This document shows positions 8,586-17,488 of a stretch of 64,000 nucleotides of DNA, one piece after another; positions within the stretch are counted from its first letter, which is position 1; every line of letters begins with the position of its first letter. The DNA is from Hymenobacter psychrophilus (GTDB lineage: Bacteria; Bacteroidota; Bacteroidia; Cytophagales; Hymenobacteraceae). The DNA lies in contig NZ_FNOV01000008.1 in the NCBI RefSeq assembly GCF_900107135.1, positions 124,001-188,000 of the forward strand. Reading direction: 5' to 3'. The notes under the pieces were generated by a model. That model was not told the DNA's origin. It saw nothing but the letters and a program-made list of their open reading frames with translations, and ran no database searches. A program made the position numbers and the translations under genes.

Positions 8586-11123
8586 ATGAATACACTATTA
8601 CTAAAGATCTTCACCGGGCTATTATTGTTCATTGGACTCGCCATCCCAGCCCACGCCCAAACGCTCGACCCCACCTTCGCGCCGCTGGAAACCTGGCAGT
8701 CAGCCACCGTCAACAGCACCCAGGAGCAACCCGACGGCAAGCTGCTGGTGGCCGGCAGCTTCACTCGTCTCAACGGCAGCCCTGCCAGCGGGTTGGCCCG
8801 GTTCAATGCCGATGGTACGCTGGACGAAACCTTTGCAACAAGGGTGGCGGTTACCTCCCGAGGCGCGAAGGTGCGGCGGTTTGCGAATGGCCAACTGCTG
8901 GTAACCGGCTACCCCTACGTGTTTGTAGGTGGCCCCGGGATAGTTAAACTCAACGCTGATGGGACATTAGTGGCAGGCTTTAACTCTGGCAGTGGACCCA
9001 ATGGCTCGATTACTACGGTTGCCGTTCAACCCGACAATAAAATATTGCTCGCGGGGGCATTCGAATACTTCAACTCGACAAGAGTAACCGGCCTGGTGCG
9101 CCTGAACGCCGATGGTAGTGTCGACCAGAACTTCGTAGTCAATTTGGGCAGTGGCTTTACCGGAGGCAACTACGGCCTGGGCCTGAACGGCGTAGTGTCC
9201 GCTATTGTGGTGCAGGCCGATGGCAAAATTGTGGTCGGTGGCCGCTTCGACAAAGTCAGCGGCTACGCCATCCACAGTCTGGTGCGCCTGAATGCCGATG
9301 GCACGGTCGATACGAGCTTTATTCCCTTCCCCGGCCCCCGGCCCACGACCACCGCGCAGGTGCTGGCCCTGGCGGCCGACCCGCGCACGGGCCAGTTAGT
9401 CGCCCGTACGGCCAGCCTCGGGACCGAAGTAGTACGACTAACTCTGGCGGGGCAAATCGACCCGACCTTTACCGCTTCCGTGCGGACGAATGGGGTAACC
9501 GTCGGGTTTCTGGAAAGCGACGGCCTGGTGGCCGTTGATGCGGCCGGGGGCGTGTTGCTGGGCGGCCTCTTCACCTCGCTCAACTCTACGCAGCCCGACC
9601 GCGCCTACCTGCTGCGGCTGCTGCCAACCGGGCAAGTCGACCCGGCCTTTGTGCCCCAGCGGCTCAACGACCAGCTGAGAACGGTGCAGGTGTTGGCCAA
9701 CGGCGAGGTGCTGGTGGGCGGTAGTTTTACCAGCTACGGCGAACTGCCCCAGGCCAGCGTGCTCCGGCTGAACGGCACTACGGCCCAGGCCCTGCCCGGT
9801 CTCCGCCCCGCCCTCGACGAGCCGGGAACCGTGACCAGCATAGCCCAGCAAACCGATGGCCGGCTGCTGATTGGGGGCCGGTTCCGGGAACTGAACGGTG
9901 CCCCCGCCAGTAATCTGGCCCGCCTCCGGTCCGATGGCAGCCCCGACGCGACGTTTGCCCCAGCCAGCACAAACGGACCAATCGAAAAAATACTGGTGCT
10001 GTCTGATGGCCGGATTGTAGTGAGCGGCCGGTTCACTAAATCCGGCAACCTGGGCACGGCCCTGGTGGCCCGGCTGCTGGCCAATGGTCAGGCAGATGCT
10101 TCTTTCGAAGCCCCTGGTACATTATTCACCGCTATCAGCTCACGGGTAATAGCCCTGGCCGAGCACACGAATGGCGCCATTCTCATCGGGGGTTCGTCCC
10201 TGAGCCCCAATATTACCGCTGTTGTGTACCGCTTGCTGGCTGATGGCAGCTTAGACCAGAGCTACGCGCAGAAGGTGGAGGGGCAGGTGAGTGGTTATCT
10301 CCAGGCAATCAAGGTGCTACCCGATGGCCGGCATTACGTGGCCGGATCTATCAACCGTGCCGGCACTACGCCCGCCGGGGGCATTGTGCGGCTGCGGGCC
10401 GATGGCAGCCGCGACGAAACCTTCGTGCCCGCCACCACTGGCGGAGGCACCATCTGGCAGTTGGCCGTGCAGCCCGATAACAAGGTGCTCATTGGCGGCC
10501 AATTTTACAGCTACAACAACATCGTGCGCCCCAACATAGCCCGGCTCAACTCCGATGGCAGCGTCGACGAATCGTTTGATGCCAACCAAACGGATGGCGG
10601 TGGAACCGGCCTGGTGCGCGACCTGGAGTTGCAGCCCAATGGCAAGGTGCTGGTGGCCGGCGACAGCCAGGAGAAGGGCTACCTGCACCGGCTGAATGCC
10701 GATGGAACGGTGGATGCCTCCTTCCTGGGCTACGGGCTTTACAACAGCTCCGTAACCGACCTGCTGGTGCAGCCTGATGGCCGCCTCGTTACGGCCGGCG
10801 CCTTTACGCAGGTAGACGGACAACCCCGGGCCGGCCTGGCCCGCCTTATTGGGGGCGCCGTGCTGCACGTCGGCGCGTCGCAGTCGGCGGCTACGCTGGA
10901 GGCTTGGCCCAACCCCGTCCGCGACCTGCTCCGGCTACGCCTCGATGCGGCGGCGGGCCCCCGGACGGTGGTGCTGCTAAATGTACTGGGCCGGGAGGTG
11001 TACCGGCGCGCAGCCACCGGGGCGCAAATGCAGGTGCCGGTTGGCCAGTTGGCAGCGGGCGTGTACCTGTTGCGGGTAGAGTACGCCGACGGCCCGGTAA
11101 CGCGCCGTATAGTAGTGGAGTAG
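8586..11123 (+). CDS. Secreted delta-60 repeat protein with type IX sorting tail
   Basis: 845 residues. A signal peptide ends at HAQ about residue 25. About a dozen repeats of 50-60 residues follow, each with the pattern QPDGKILVGG-F...RLNADGSVDxxF, the uncharacterised delta-60 (beta-propeller-like) repeat. The last 80 residues form a type A T9SS C-terminal domain: EAWPNPVRDLL, then VLLNVLGREVYR, then LAAGVYLLRVEY. I infer export by the Sec system and then by the type IX system whose core is encoded at 57-61.5 kb. The gene is divergent from polA and ends before a perfect hairpin. Role unknown; possibly adhesive or ligand binding. Confidence 0.88.
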   Translation: MNTLLLKIFTGLLLFIGLAIPAHAQTLDPTFAPLETWQSATVNSTQEQPDGKLLVAGSFTRLNGSPASGLARFNADGTLDETFATRVAVTSRGAKVRRFANGQLLVTGYPYVFVGGPGIVKLNADGTLVAGFNSGSGPNGSITTVAVQPDNKILLAGAFEYFNSTRVTGLVRLNADGSVDQNFVVNLGSGFTGGNYGLGLNGVVSAIVVQADGKIVVGGRFDKVSGYAIHSLVRLNADGTVDTSFIPFPGPRPTTTAQVLALAADPRTGQLVARTASLGTEVVRLTLAGQIDPTFTASVRTNGVTVGFLESDGLVAVDAAGGVLLGGLFTSLNSTQPDRAYLLRLLPTGQVDPAFVPQRLNDQLRTVQVLANGEVLVGGSFTSYGELPQASVLRLNGTTAQALPGLRPALDEPGTVTSIAQQTDGRLLIGGRFRELNGAPASNLARLRSDGSPDATFAPASTNGPIEKILVLSDGRIVVSGRFTKSGNLGTALVARLLANGQADASFEAPGTLFTAISSRVIALAEHTNGAILIGGSSLSPNITAVVYRLLADGSLDQSYAQKVEGQVSGYLQAIKVLPDGRHYVAGSINRAGTTPAGGIVRLRADGSRDETFVPATTGGGTIWQLAVQPDNKVLIGGQFYSYNNIVRPNIARLNSDGSVDESFDANQTDGGGTGLVRDLELQPNGKVLVAGDSQEKGYLHRLNADGTVDASFLGYGLYNSSVTDLLVQPDGRLVTAGAFTQVDGQPRAGLARLIGGAVLHVGASQSAATLEAWPNPVRDLLRLRLDAAAGPRTVVLLNVLGREVYRRAATGAQMQVPVGQLAAGVYLLRVEYADGPVTRRIVVE

Positions 11124-11236
11124 GCGACTAGCAGGACCAGCGCGTTCGAACTCCTGAACCCGCGCTTACCTGTACTGGCGCAATCGGAAGAGCTTTTTAT
11201 GCGGCTTCGTTGCCTTCGTGCTGAACCGCACCCATA

Positions 11237-11288
11237 CTGTAAAAGTAGCGCGGGCGCCCCCTCAAGGGCGCCCGCGCTACTTTTACAG
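11237..11288. terminator. Perfect 23-bp hairpin between convergent genes
   Basis: Arms 11237-11259 and 11266-11288 are perfect reverse complements around a 6-base loop. The arms have A/T-rich outer ends (AAAAG/CTTTT) and a GC-rich core. It sits between the convergent delta-60 gene and the carboxymuconolactone-decarboxylase-like gene and can end both transcripts. Confidence 0.75.
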
Positions 11289-11298
11289 AACATCCAAC

Positions 11299-11856
11299 TT
11301 AAACCGTAGCGGGCTCCCAGGCGAACTTCTGGAAGGCCGCATCCACTGGCGTTTCTACGAGGTGGTTGGTGTAGTTGCTGATGACTTTCTGCGAGAGGCC
11401 CAGCACGATTTCCAGTACCTGGCGCTTGGTGTAGCCAGCCGCGTAAAATGCTTCCAGCTCGGCGCTGCTTACCTGGCCCCGGTTGCGAACCATCGAGAGC
11501 GTGGTGTCGTGGAGCACCTGTAGCTTCTCGGTGGGCAGGGCGGTACGGTTGCGCAGGGCCTCCGTGATGGCCGGGTCTACCTGCATCATGTGGGCGATTC
11601 CGGTGTGGGCGGGCACGCAGTAGTGGCAGTTATGCTCCACGTTGATGGTCTGCCACACCACCGTCAGCTCGTCCTTGTCGAACGACGATTCGGTGAACAG
11701 CTTGTGCAGCATCTGGTAGGCTTCGAGCAGGCCCGGGGCTTCGGCCAGCGCGCCGTGCAGACCCGGAATCATCCCGTATTCTTTCAGGGACTTTTCCAGC
11801 AGGGGCTTGCTTTGCTCGGGGGCCGTTTCGAGGGTGTGGATGGGGAAATTACGCAT
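11299..11856 (-). CDS. Carboxymuconolactone decarboxylase / AhpD-like protein
   Basis: 185 residues of the CMD/AhpD superfamily. The redox motif is Cys77-His-Tyr-Cys80 followed by His84 (NCHYCVPAH), as in AhpD-like peroxidase-associated proteins, which use the Cys pair for peroxide or disulfide chemistry. All-helical. The AraC regulator gene lies upstream on the same strand with a 177-base gap and may control it (inference). The exact substrate cannot be assigned. Confidence 0.82.
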   Translation of the reverse strand: MRNFPIHTLETAPEQSKPLLEKSLKEYGMIPGLHGALAEAPGLLEAYQMLHKLFTESSFDKDELTVVWQTINVEHNCHYCVPAHTGIAHMMQVDPAITEALRNRTALPTEKLQVLHDTTLSMVRNRGQVSSAELEAFYAAGYTKRQVLEIVLGLSQKVISNYTNHLVETPVDAAFQKFAWEPATV

Positions 11857-12033
11857 GGTTGTCTGAATTTAAGATGGAATAATCGGGGGCGGATGACGGG
11901 CGCCTTCCGTCCCCGTTTTGCCTACGACAAAGGTACCGCCACCCTCCGCCCGAACTATGGACAATGAGCCCGGTCTTATGGACATTCGGTTCAATCCATG
12001 GGCCGGACCAACGCCGGTTGGCACTGCTGGCGG

Positions 12034-12894
12034 CTAACCGGCCGGGTGCGCGGGCTGGGTGTGGCTGGCCCGGTAGGCGCTGGGCGCCATGCCGGCCCGC
12101 TGCCGGAACAGGCGGGTGAAGTAGAGCGGATCGTTGAAGCCGGCCTCGTAGGCAATTTCGCCGATGGGCAAATCGGAGCCCGCTAGCAGCGCCTTGGCTT
12201 TCTTGAGCTTCTCGGTGATAAAATAGCTGGTGGGGCTGTCGTGGTATATTTTTTTGAACGCTCTTTTAAAGGAGGAAAGGCTCAGATTACACAACTCGGC
12301 CAGCTCCGTGGTACTCAGATTGGAATACGTATGCAGGTCAATGGTCCTTTTGATATTGATATCCATGGGAGAATGCAGATGGGTGGCCAACGATAAAACC
12401 GACCCGGCGTTACCGGTTTGCACCAGCAGCAGCACTAGCTCCTTTATCTTCAATTCCAGTAAATCATCATTCACCAGCGCCGGATTCTGGAAATAAAACT
12501 CCAATGATTCGAGGTAGCGGGCAATAACGGCGTCGTGGCCGATAGCGGCGCTCGGACTGAACGAGGCGGTTTTTCCGATCAGGGCCGGCAACTCGGCGCT
12601 GTACAGCTGCTCCAGCACCTCGGGGTAGAGGTGGATGGCCAGCACTTCGACGGTCTGGCCGTTGAGCTTGTCGAGGAAATCGAGGAAGTAAGTGCCGCAT
12701 TTCAGTAGCACCGATTCCTGACTGGCAATCAGTAAATTATCCTGGGCCGAAAGCAGCCGGGTGCCGGCTCCCGTCAGGTGTACGAAGCAACCCTCATTTT
12801 GAAAAATAGCCTCGTGCCGGTGGGGCGAGCGGATGAGTAGCTTTTCGAGGACGATTTTTCCCTTGTAAGTGAAGGTCTTTCGGTCGACAATCAT
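12034..12894 (-). CDS. AraC-family transcriptional regulator
   Basis: 286 residues from the chosen ATG (MIVDRKTFTYKG). The frame stays open to 13077, but the added 61 residues are Arg/Pro/Ala-rich and look non-coding. The N-terminal part is a cupin-like effector domain. The C-terminal ~100 residues hold two helix-turn-helix motifs: LSTTELAELCNLSLSSFKRA, then IGEIAYEAGFNDPLYFTRLF, ending near GMAPSAYR. Divergent from the DUF2383 gene with about 236 bases between them, and upstream of the CMD-like gene on the same strand, so either may be its target. Confidence 0.85.
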   Translation of the reverse strand: MIVDRKTFTYKGKIVLEKLLIRSPHRHEAIFQNEGCFVHLTGAGTRLLSAQDNLLIASQESVLLKCGTYFLDFLDKLNGQTVEVLAIHLYPEVLEQLYSAELPALIGKTASFSPSAAIGHDAVIARYLESLEFYFQNPALVNDDLLELKIKELVLLLVQTGNAGSVLSLATHLHSPMDINIKRTIDLHTYSNLSTTELAELCNLSLSSFKRAFKKIYHDSPTSYFITEKLKKAKALLAGSDLPIGEIAYEAGFNDPLYFTRLFRQRAGMAPSAYRASHTQPAHPAG

Positions 12895-13130
12895 GAGCAG
12901 AGCGGGTTGTGCCGGTGTAGTAGCGCGGGAGGTTATTGGCAGTGCGCCAAAAACTGCGGCGGCCGGCAGAAGGTTGCCACGGCGGCCGGAGAGGCAACGG
13001 GCCGCGGGCCGCAGAGGATAGTTGGAAAGCCGCCGACTTGAAAAACAAGGCAGCGAGGTAAGCCCGGCCTTAACCAAGTGCCGGCGAATGGCGTAAGCAG
13101 GTCGAAACTTGCATCCTATTCTCTTTCCTT

Positions 13131-13706
13131 ATGAAATCTTCTGAAACCAAAACCGAATTCAAAAAAAAGGGCGGCCTGATTGGCAAGCTCGTAGGCGGTG
13201 CCCTATTGGCACTGGGCGTAAGCTACCTTGTCAATAAAAAGCAGGGTCAAAAAGCGCCTGTATCCGACAACGAAACCGATGCCCTGCACGAGTTGCTGCT
13301 GTTCGTGAACGACCGGATTGCCGGCTACAAGCGGGCCGTAGATGAGAGCAAGGACGCCGAGCTGACCGGCTATTACAAGCAGCTCGTAAGCCAGAGCCAG
13401 CAGTTTGCCAACCAGCTCAACCAGCACCTGCGGCAGTTGGGCGGCGGCCGCGAAACCGGCACTACGCTCAAAGGCAAGCTTTACCGCCGCTGGATGGACG
13501 CCAAAGCCACCGTTACCGGCTTCGACGAAAAGGCCATCCTCGCCTCCAATGTGTATGGCGAAGAGTGGGCCCTTAAAGCCTACAAAGACGCGCTCGAAAG
13601 TGAGAATCTCACCGGCCAGCTGCGTCAGGAAGTAGAGCGCCAGTACGAGAAGTCGCAGCAGACCTACGACAAACTTAAAAAGCTTGAAGGCAAGCAGTCG
13701 GCATAA
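13131..13706 (+). CDS. PA2169/DUF2383-type four-helix bundle protein
   Basis: 191 residues. A short hydrophobic N-terminal segment (LIGKLVGGALLALGVSYLV) could be a membrane anchor. From about residue 48 a ferritin-like helical bundle (DUF2383) begins: ALHELLLFVNDRIAGYKRA, later WMDAKATVTGFDEKAIL, and a final Lys/Glu-rich helix. Proteins of this type are often stress-induced in Bacteroidota; no catalytic function is established. Its TAA stop sits inside the arm of the long hairpin that follows. Confidence 0.75.
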   Translation: MKSSETKTEFKKKGGLIGKLVGGALLALGVSYLVNKKQGQKAPVSDNETDALHELLLFVNDRIAGYKRAVDESKDAELTGYYKQLVSQSQQFANQLNQHLRQLGGGRETGTTLKGKLYRRWMDAKATVTGFDEKAILASNVYGEEWALKAYKDALESENLTGQLRQEVERQYEKSQQTYDKLKKLEGKQSA

Positions 13707-13795
13707 GCTCCGGTATTCGACCAAAAATGCGGCCCGCATAGCTCCTGATTGGAGTTATGCGGGCCGCATTTTTGGTCGAATACCGGAGCTTATGC
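13701..13795. terminator. Very long perfect hairpin between convergent genes
   Basis: Arms 13701-13740 and 13756-13795 are perfect 40-base reverse complements. The inner bases 13741-13755 add five more pairs (one G-T) around the loop TGATT, giving a stem of about 45 bp. It covers the stop codon of the DUF2383 gene and ends one base before the stop codon of the leftward MG2 gene. Inner parts include AAAAAT next to a GC core, consistent with a two-way terminator, although much longer than needed. Confidence 0.7.
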
Positions 13796-13796
13796 G

Positions 13797-16253
13797 TTAC
13801 AAGACCGGCTGCACCTCCAATACAGTACGGCTACTGCCCGCCGCACCGGTAGCATCGAGGCCCTGTACTTCTATCAGGTAGCGGCCGGGCTGGTCGCCGG
13901 TGAAAAAATCTAGTGTTTGTGGGGCCGCGCCAGGGCCGGCTACGGTTACGGCTGGGTTCCAGTAGAGCAGTTCGCGCAGATCGGGGCGGCGGCTGCGTTG
14001 TTGCTCGGGCGTATCGTAGCGCGGGGCATAAAACTCGCGCTGCTCCTGCAGGCCCTCGTATTCTTGAATCAATACCCGCGGATCGAGCTGGAATCCTTCG
14101 AGGTTGCCCTTGTAGGTGCGTAAGCTCACGAGGCCCTCGTAGGCCGTTTCCCCCTGGAAGTAGCGGCTATTCACCACATCGAGCTGCTGGATTTTGAGCG
14201 GGTTCAGGGCCATTATCTTGTTCACATTGAACACTGGCACCCCGTCGAGTAGCACCAGGGGGTTTTCCTGAAAGATGCTCTTGTTCAGGTTATCAACAGT
14301 CAGCAGGTGGAACCCGTCGTTGCGGATGCGCACGATAACACCCGGCACGTACTCGCGCATTACTTCTTCCATCACCTTGAAGCGCGTGTAGGTATCGAGC
14401 CTGTAGCTGGCATCGGGCCGGCCATAGAAGGGGATGCTGTCGGTCGGCATCACCCGGTATCGGTCGTACTTTCGACCCGCAAACACCGTCTGCACCTGGG
14501 CCTGCAGGTGGCGGCGGGCGTAGGCGGGCTGCAAGCGGGTTGCCAGGTCGAGGGCGCGCGCCGCTGGCAGGGCCGCGAACTGCTCCGAGTAAGGGTCGAG
14601 CAGCGTGATGCGGGCGGTGCTGTCCTGGCGAGGGTCAGTCTGCAGCATCACTGTCTGGGGGCCGTACAGGTTGCCGGGCTTGAAAGCCACCAGCCCGTTC
14701 GCGTCACTCTGGTCGGCGTACAGGCGCACTACCCGGCTCGGCGACGAAAGGTAGGTTGTCAGGTTGGGGCGCGCCTCGTCGGTGCCGGCGCGGGTCAGGC
14801 GGGCCTGTACTACGGGGCCATAAAGCTCGGGCTGAAAGGCCGCCGGACCCCCGGCAGGCCGTAGCACATCGGCCCATTTAAAGCGACTCCAGCCCTGCAC
14901 GAGCAGCAGCTCATCGGTGGCCGCCTCCGCCTCGGGGCCGGTAGCGGCAAAGTAGTAGCCGGGGTTATCCACGCTGCCGCGCAGCTCCGAGGTCAGGCCC
15001 AGGTACTGGTCGATGGCCGGGACCGGAGCGGCGTTTAGCGAGTCGAGCCGGTACACGGCCACCGAGAGGCTGGCGGGGCCGGCCGCGTTGGTGGCGGCCA
15101 CATCCAGGCGCACTTTCGAGCGGAGTGAGTAGTTGGGCTGGTCGGGGCGGGCGGTAAAAGTCAGGCTTCGGCGCGGCCGCTGAAAAAACAGGCGCTCGGC
15201 CAGCGGCTGGCGCGCTTCGCTGAACAACGTGAAGCGCGATACGCCGTCGGGCAGCTCGCGCTGGTTGATAGTCAGCTCGGCCCGGCCATTCTGCAGGCGT
15301 AGGGGTTGGGCCAGGGCGGCCCGCTGGCGGGCATGGGCCAGCAGCAGCACCGTTTGGGGCTGGCCGGGCGTCGCTTGCACGCTTAGCGTGAGCTGGCCGG
15401 GGCTGGCGGCCGGGGCTACGTGCAGCACGTAGCCCTGGTCGCGCACGGCCGGTAACCGGCTGGTAAACGCCGGTGGGCGGGGTTGTCCTGGCTTACTCGG
15501 CCGGCTGATAACGGCCGAGTAAGCCGCCGAACCGGTTGCAGCCGGCGTAAGCTCGAAGCTGCCCATACCACCCCGCCGGGTGCTGAAAGTGGCTACCGCC
15601 GCCCCCTGGTCGTCGAGTACGGTGCCGGTAGCTGCTATGCCCCGGCCGCGCTTATCGGTAATCTGAAAGGCCACTTTGCTCCGCAGCCCGCGCACCAGCT
15701 CGCCGCCTTCGGGGAAAAACCGGGCCTCCAGCGCCGCCGAGTCGGGGGCTGGTACTGCGCCCGAAGCGGCGAAGGTGTTCACAATGGTTACGGTGCCGTG
15801 GAAGAAGGCTTCGGGTCCGAAGTTCTGCATCCAGCGGGTGTAAGCCCGCACCGTGTAGCGGCCCGAATGCAGCGACGAAGGCAGCAGAAACGTGCCCTGG
15901 CCTGTGGCTTCGCGCAGCGCCACCTTGCTCCGCAGCACCGGCCGACGCGCGGCATCGAGCACTTCCACGTAGGCCACGCTGCTCAGGGCCTGGGGCCGCA
16001 CCTCGGCCCCGCCGGTGGCATACACCTTAAACCACATGGTTTCACCACTCAGATACAGCGGCCGGTCGAGGTGCAGAAACAGCTCCTCGCGGGGCATTTG
16101 CCGGGCGTGGCGGCCCAGCTGGCCGGTAAGGCCCCCGAGCGAGTCGAGCGGGGCCTGGGCCTGCGCCGTAGTGGCCATTGCCAGCAGCCCGGCCAGCAGC
16201 AGGCCGCCGGAAGGATTGGATACGTAGCGCATCAAGGGACGAAATAGAGGCAT
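13797..16253 (-). CDS. Secreted MG2-domain protein with TonB plug-like segment
   Basis: 818 residues from ATG 16253. The frame is open to 16325, but that start would overlap the previous gene by more than 60 bases, so 16253 (10 bases after the upstream stop) is preferred. A signal peptide ends near AQAQ. EELFLHLDRPLYLSGETMWF marks an MG2 (alpha-2-macroglobulin-type) domain followed by further Ig-like domains. In the C-terminal third the stretch with NPLVLLDGVPVFN and VSLRTYKGNL resembles a TonB receptor plug. Last gene of a leftward operon with a TonB receptor and two DUF4249 lipoproteins; presumably part of an outer-membrane uptake or surface complex (inference). Confidence 0.75.
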   Translation of the reverse strand: MPLFRPLMRYVSNPSGGLLLAGLLAMATTAQAQAPLDSLGGLTGQLGRHARQMPREELFLHLDRPLYLSGETMWFKVYATGGAEVRPQALSSVAYVEVLDAARRPVLRSKVALREATGQGTFLLPSSLHSGRYTVRAYTRWMQNFGPEAFFHGTVTIVNTFAASGAVPAPDSAALEARFFPEGGELVRGLRSKVAFQITDKRGRGIAATGTVLDDQGAAVATFSTRRGGMGSFELTPAATGSAAYSAVISRPSKPGQPRPPAFTSRLPAVRDQGYVLHVAPAASPGQLTLSVQATPGQPQTVLLLAHARQRAALAQPLRLQNGRAELTINQRELPDGVSRFTLFSEARQPLAERLFFQRPRRSLTFTARPDQPNYSLRSKVRLDVAATNAAGPASLSVAVYRLDSLNAAPVPAIDQYLGLTSELRGSVDNPGYYFAATGPEAEAATDELLLVQGWSRFKWADVLRPAGGPAAFQPELYGPVVQARLTRAGTDEARPNLTTYLSSPSRVVRLYADQSDANGLVAFKPGNLYGPQTVMLQTDPRQDSTARITLLDPYSEQFAALPAARALDLATRLQPAYARRHLQAQVQTVFAGRKYDRYRVMPTDSIPFYGRPDASYRLDTYTRFKVMEEVMREYVPGVIVRIRNDGFHLLTVDNLNKSIFQENPLVLLDGVPVFNVNKIMALNPLKIQQLDVVNSRYFQGETAYEGLVSLRTYKGNLEGFQLDPRVLIQEYEGLQEQREFYAPRYDTPEQQRSRRPDLRELLYWNPAVTVAGPGAAPQTLDFFTGDQPGRYLIEVQGLDATGAAGSSRTVLEVQPVL

Positions 16254-16263
16254 AGAAAGCGTA

Positions 16264-17445
16264 TCAGAAGGATTCTTTGGGCCAGTAGCTGGGCCGTACA
16301 TCAGTACCCCGCCGGCGGCAGTCAATGCAGGTAGGTATCGACCAGGTGTAGCCCGATATTCCGAAAGGTCCTACGATAATGCCTACCGGAACAATGCCGG
16401 GGCTTTTAAAGAGGTAGGCTTCATACACGGACAGGGTATCCAGGCGGGCGCACCGGCCATCGTACTCGCTGGCAATGCGCAACGAGTTACGCAGTTCACT
16501 CCGACTGATGAAAATCCGCTTCTCGGTCTGCGAATGGGCACCCACGTACCCCAGCACGGGTTCGGTCGGGTCGGTCAGGGATTGCACGTTGCCCGTGAGC
16601 TGCACCGGCTGCGGGTCGAAGAGCGTGCCCAGGCTTTCGGTGTTCTTCTTGAGCGTCGTCCAGTACTGGTGTTCTTCTTTGCTGATGGCGTACTGCTGCA
16701 CCAGCAGGCTGTAGCGACTGAACAGCGGCTTGGAAAGAATCGGCAGGGAATGGAAAAGCTGGTCGCGCACTACGCTGCTGCTAAGGGCCGTAAGGTCGGC
16801 CAGCCGAATAGAGCTGACTTGCTGACCGGTCCAGCACACGCGCGGATAGCGCACCCGGATAGGCCGGATTGTGTCGTTGACGTACTCGATGATGGGAACA
16901 TGGGTGGGGACTATTTCCCAGGTTTCGGTGCCTTGCCAGCGGAAGTAGCGGGCCTGGCCGGTTTCGTCGTGCGCGTCGAGGCTGATGTTGATTGCCTGAT
17001 CGTTTTCGCTGCGCCAGCGCACCGAGTCGATGGGGGGCGTCAGCAGAACGGGCACGAAGGCCGACGCGTACGCGGTGTTGCGCTGCGTGCTGATTTGCAG
17101 GCGGTACTGCTGCGTTTCGTCGAGCCGAAGCGAGTCGGAAACATAGGTGCCCGACGCAATTTCGCGCAGCAAATACCGGGCGCCATCCTGCTGGCCCTCG
17201 ATAGTGAGCGAAGCCCCGGTTTCGAGCGGGGTAGCTTTATCGGCAGCCAATACGGTTGTGCGCGAAAGCCGGATGCGGGTGCGGCCCCGGGCATTAAGGA
17301 AGCCATCGACTACCAGGTAACTGGTTGTAGGGTCGTTGATAACGTCGGGTGCGTAAGGCTCAACGCACCCTGCCAGCCCCGCCAGCAGCCAGGCACCGCT
17401 CCAAAGCTTCCTTGAGCGAAGAAAAGTACCAGGGCGAAAGGGCAT
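16264..17445 (-). CDS. DUF4249 lipoprotein (copy 2)
   Basis: 393 residues. A lipobox LAGC precedes VEPYAPDVIN, the hallmark start of the DUF4249 family. The Ig-like N-terminal part LVVDGFLNARGRTRIRLSRT follows. A Cys-rich end (CIDCRRRGTDVRPSYWP) is shared with the neighbouring paralogue at 17489. Members are outer-membrane-associated lipoproteins of Bacteroidota, normally encoded beside TonB receptors of the STN/CarboxypepD class, as here. Separated by 43 bases from the paralogue's stop and by 10 bases from the MG2 gene's start. Confidence 0.8.
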   Translation of the reverse strand: MPFRPGTFLRSRKLWSGAWLLAGLAGCVEPYAPDVINDPTTSYLVVDGFLNARGRTRIRLSRTTVLAADKATPLETGASLTIEGQQDGARYLLREIASGTYVSDSLRLDETQQYRLQISTQRNTAYASAFVPVLLTPPIDSVRWRSENDQAINISLDAHDETGQARYFRWQGTETWEIVPTHVPIIEYVNDTIRPIRVRYPRVCWTGQQVSSIRLADLTALSSSVVRDQLFHSLPILSKPLFSRYSLLVQQYAISKEEHQYWTTLKKNTESLGTLFDPQPVQLTGNVQSLTDPTEPVLGYVGAHSQTEKRIFISRSELRNSLRIASEYDGRCARLDTLSVYEAYLFKSPGIVPVGIIVGPFGISGYTWSIPTCIDCRRRGTDVRPSYWPKESF

Positions 17446-17488
17446 AAAACGGATAGTTGGTAGAGGAACAATAGCTGGCGAGTACTTA

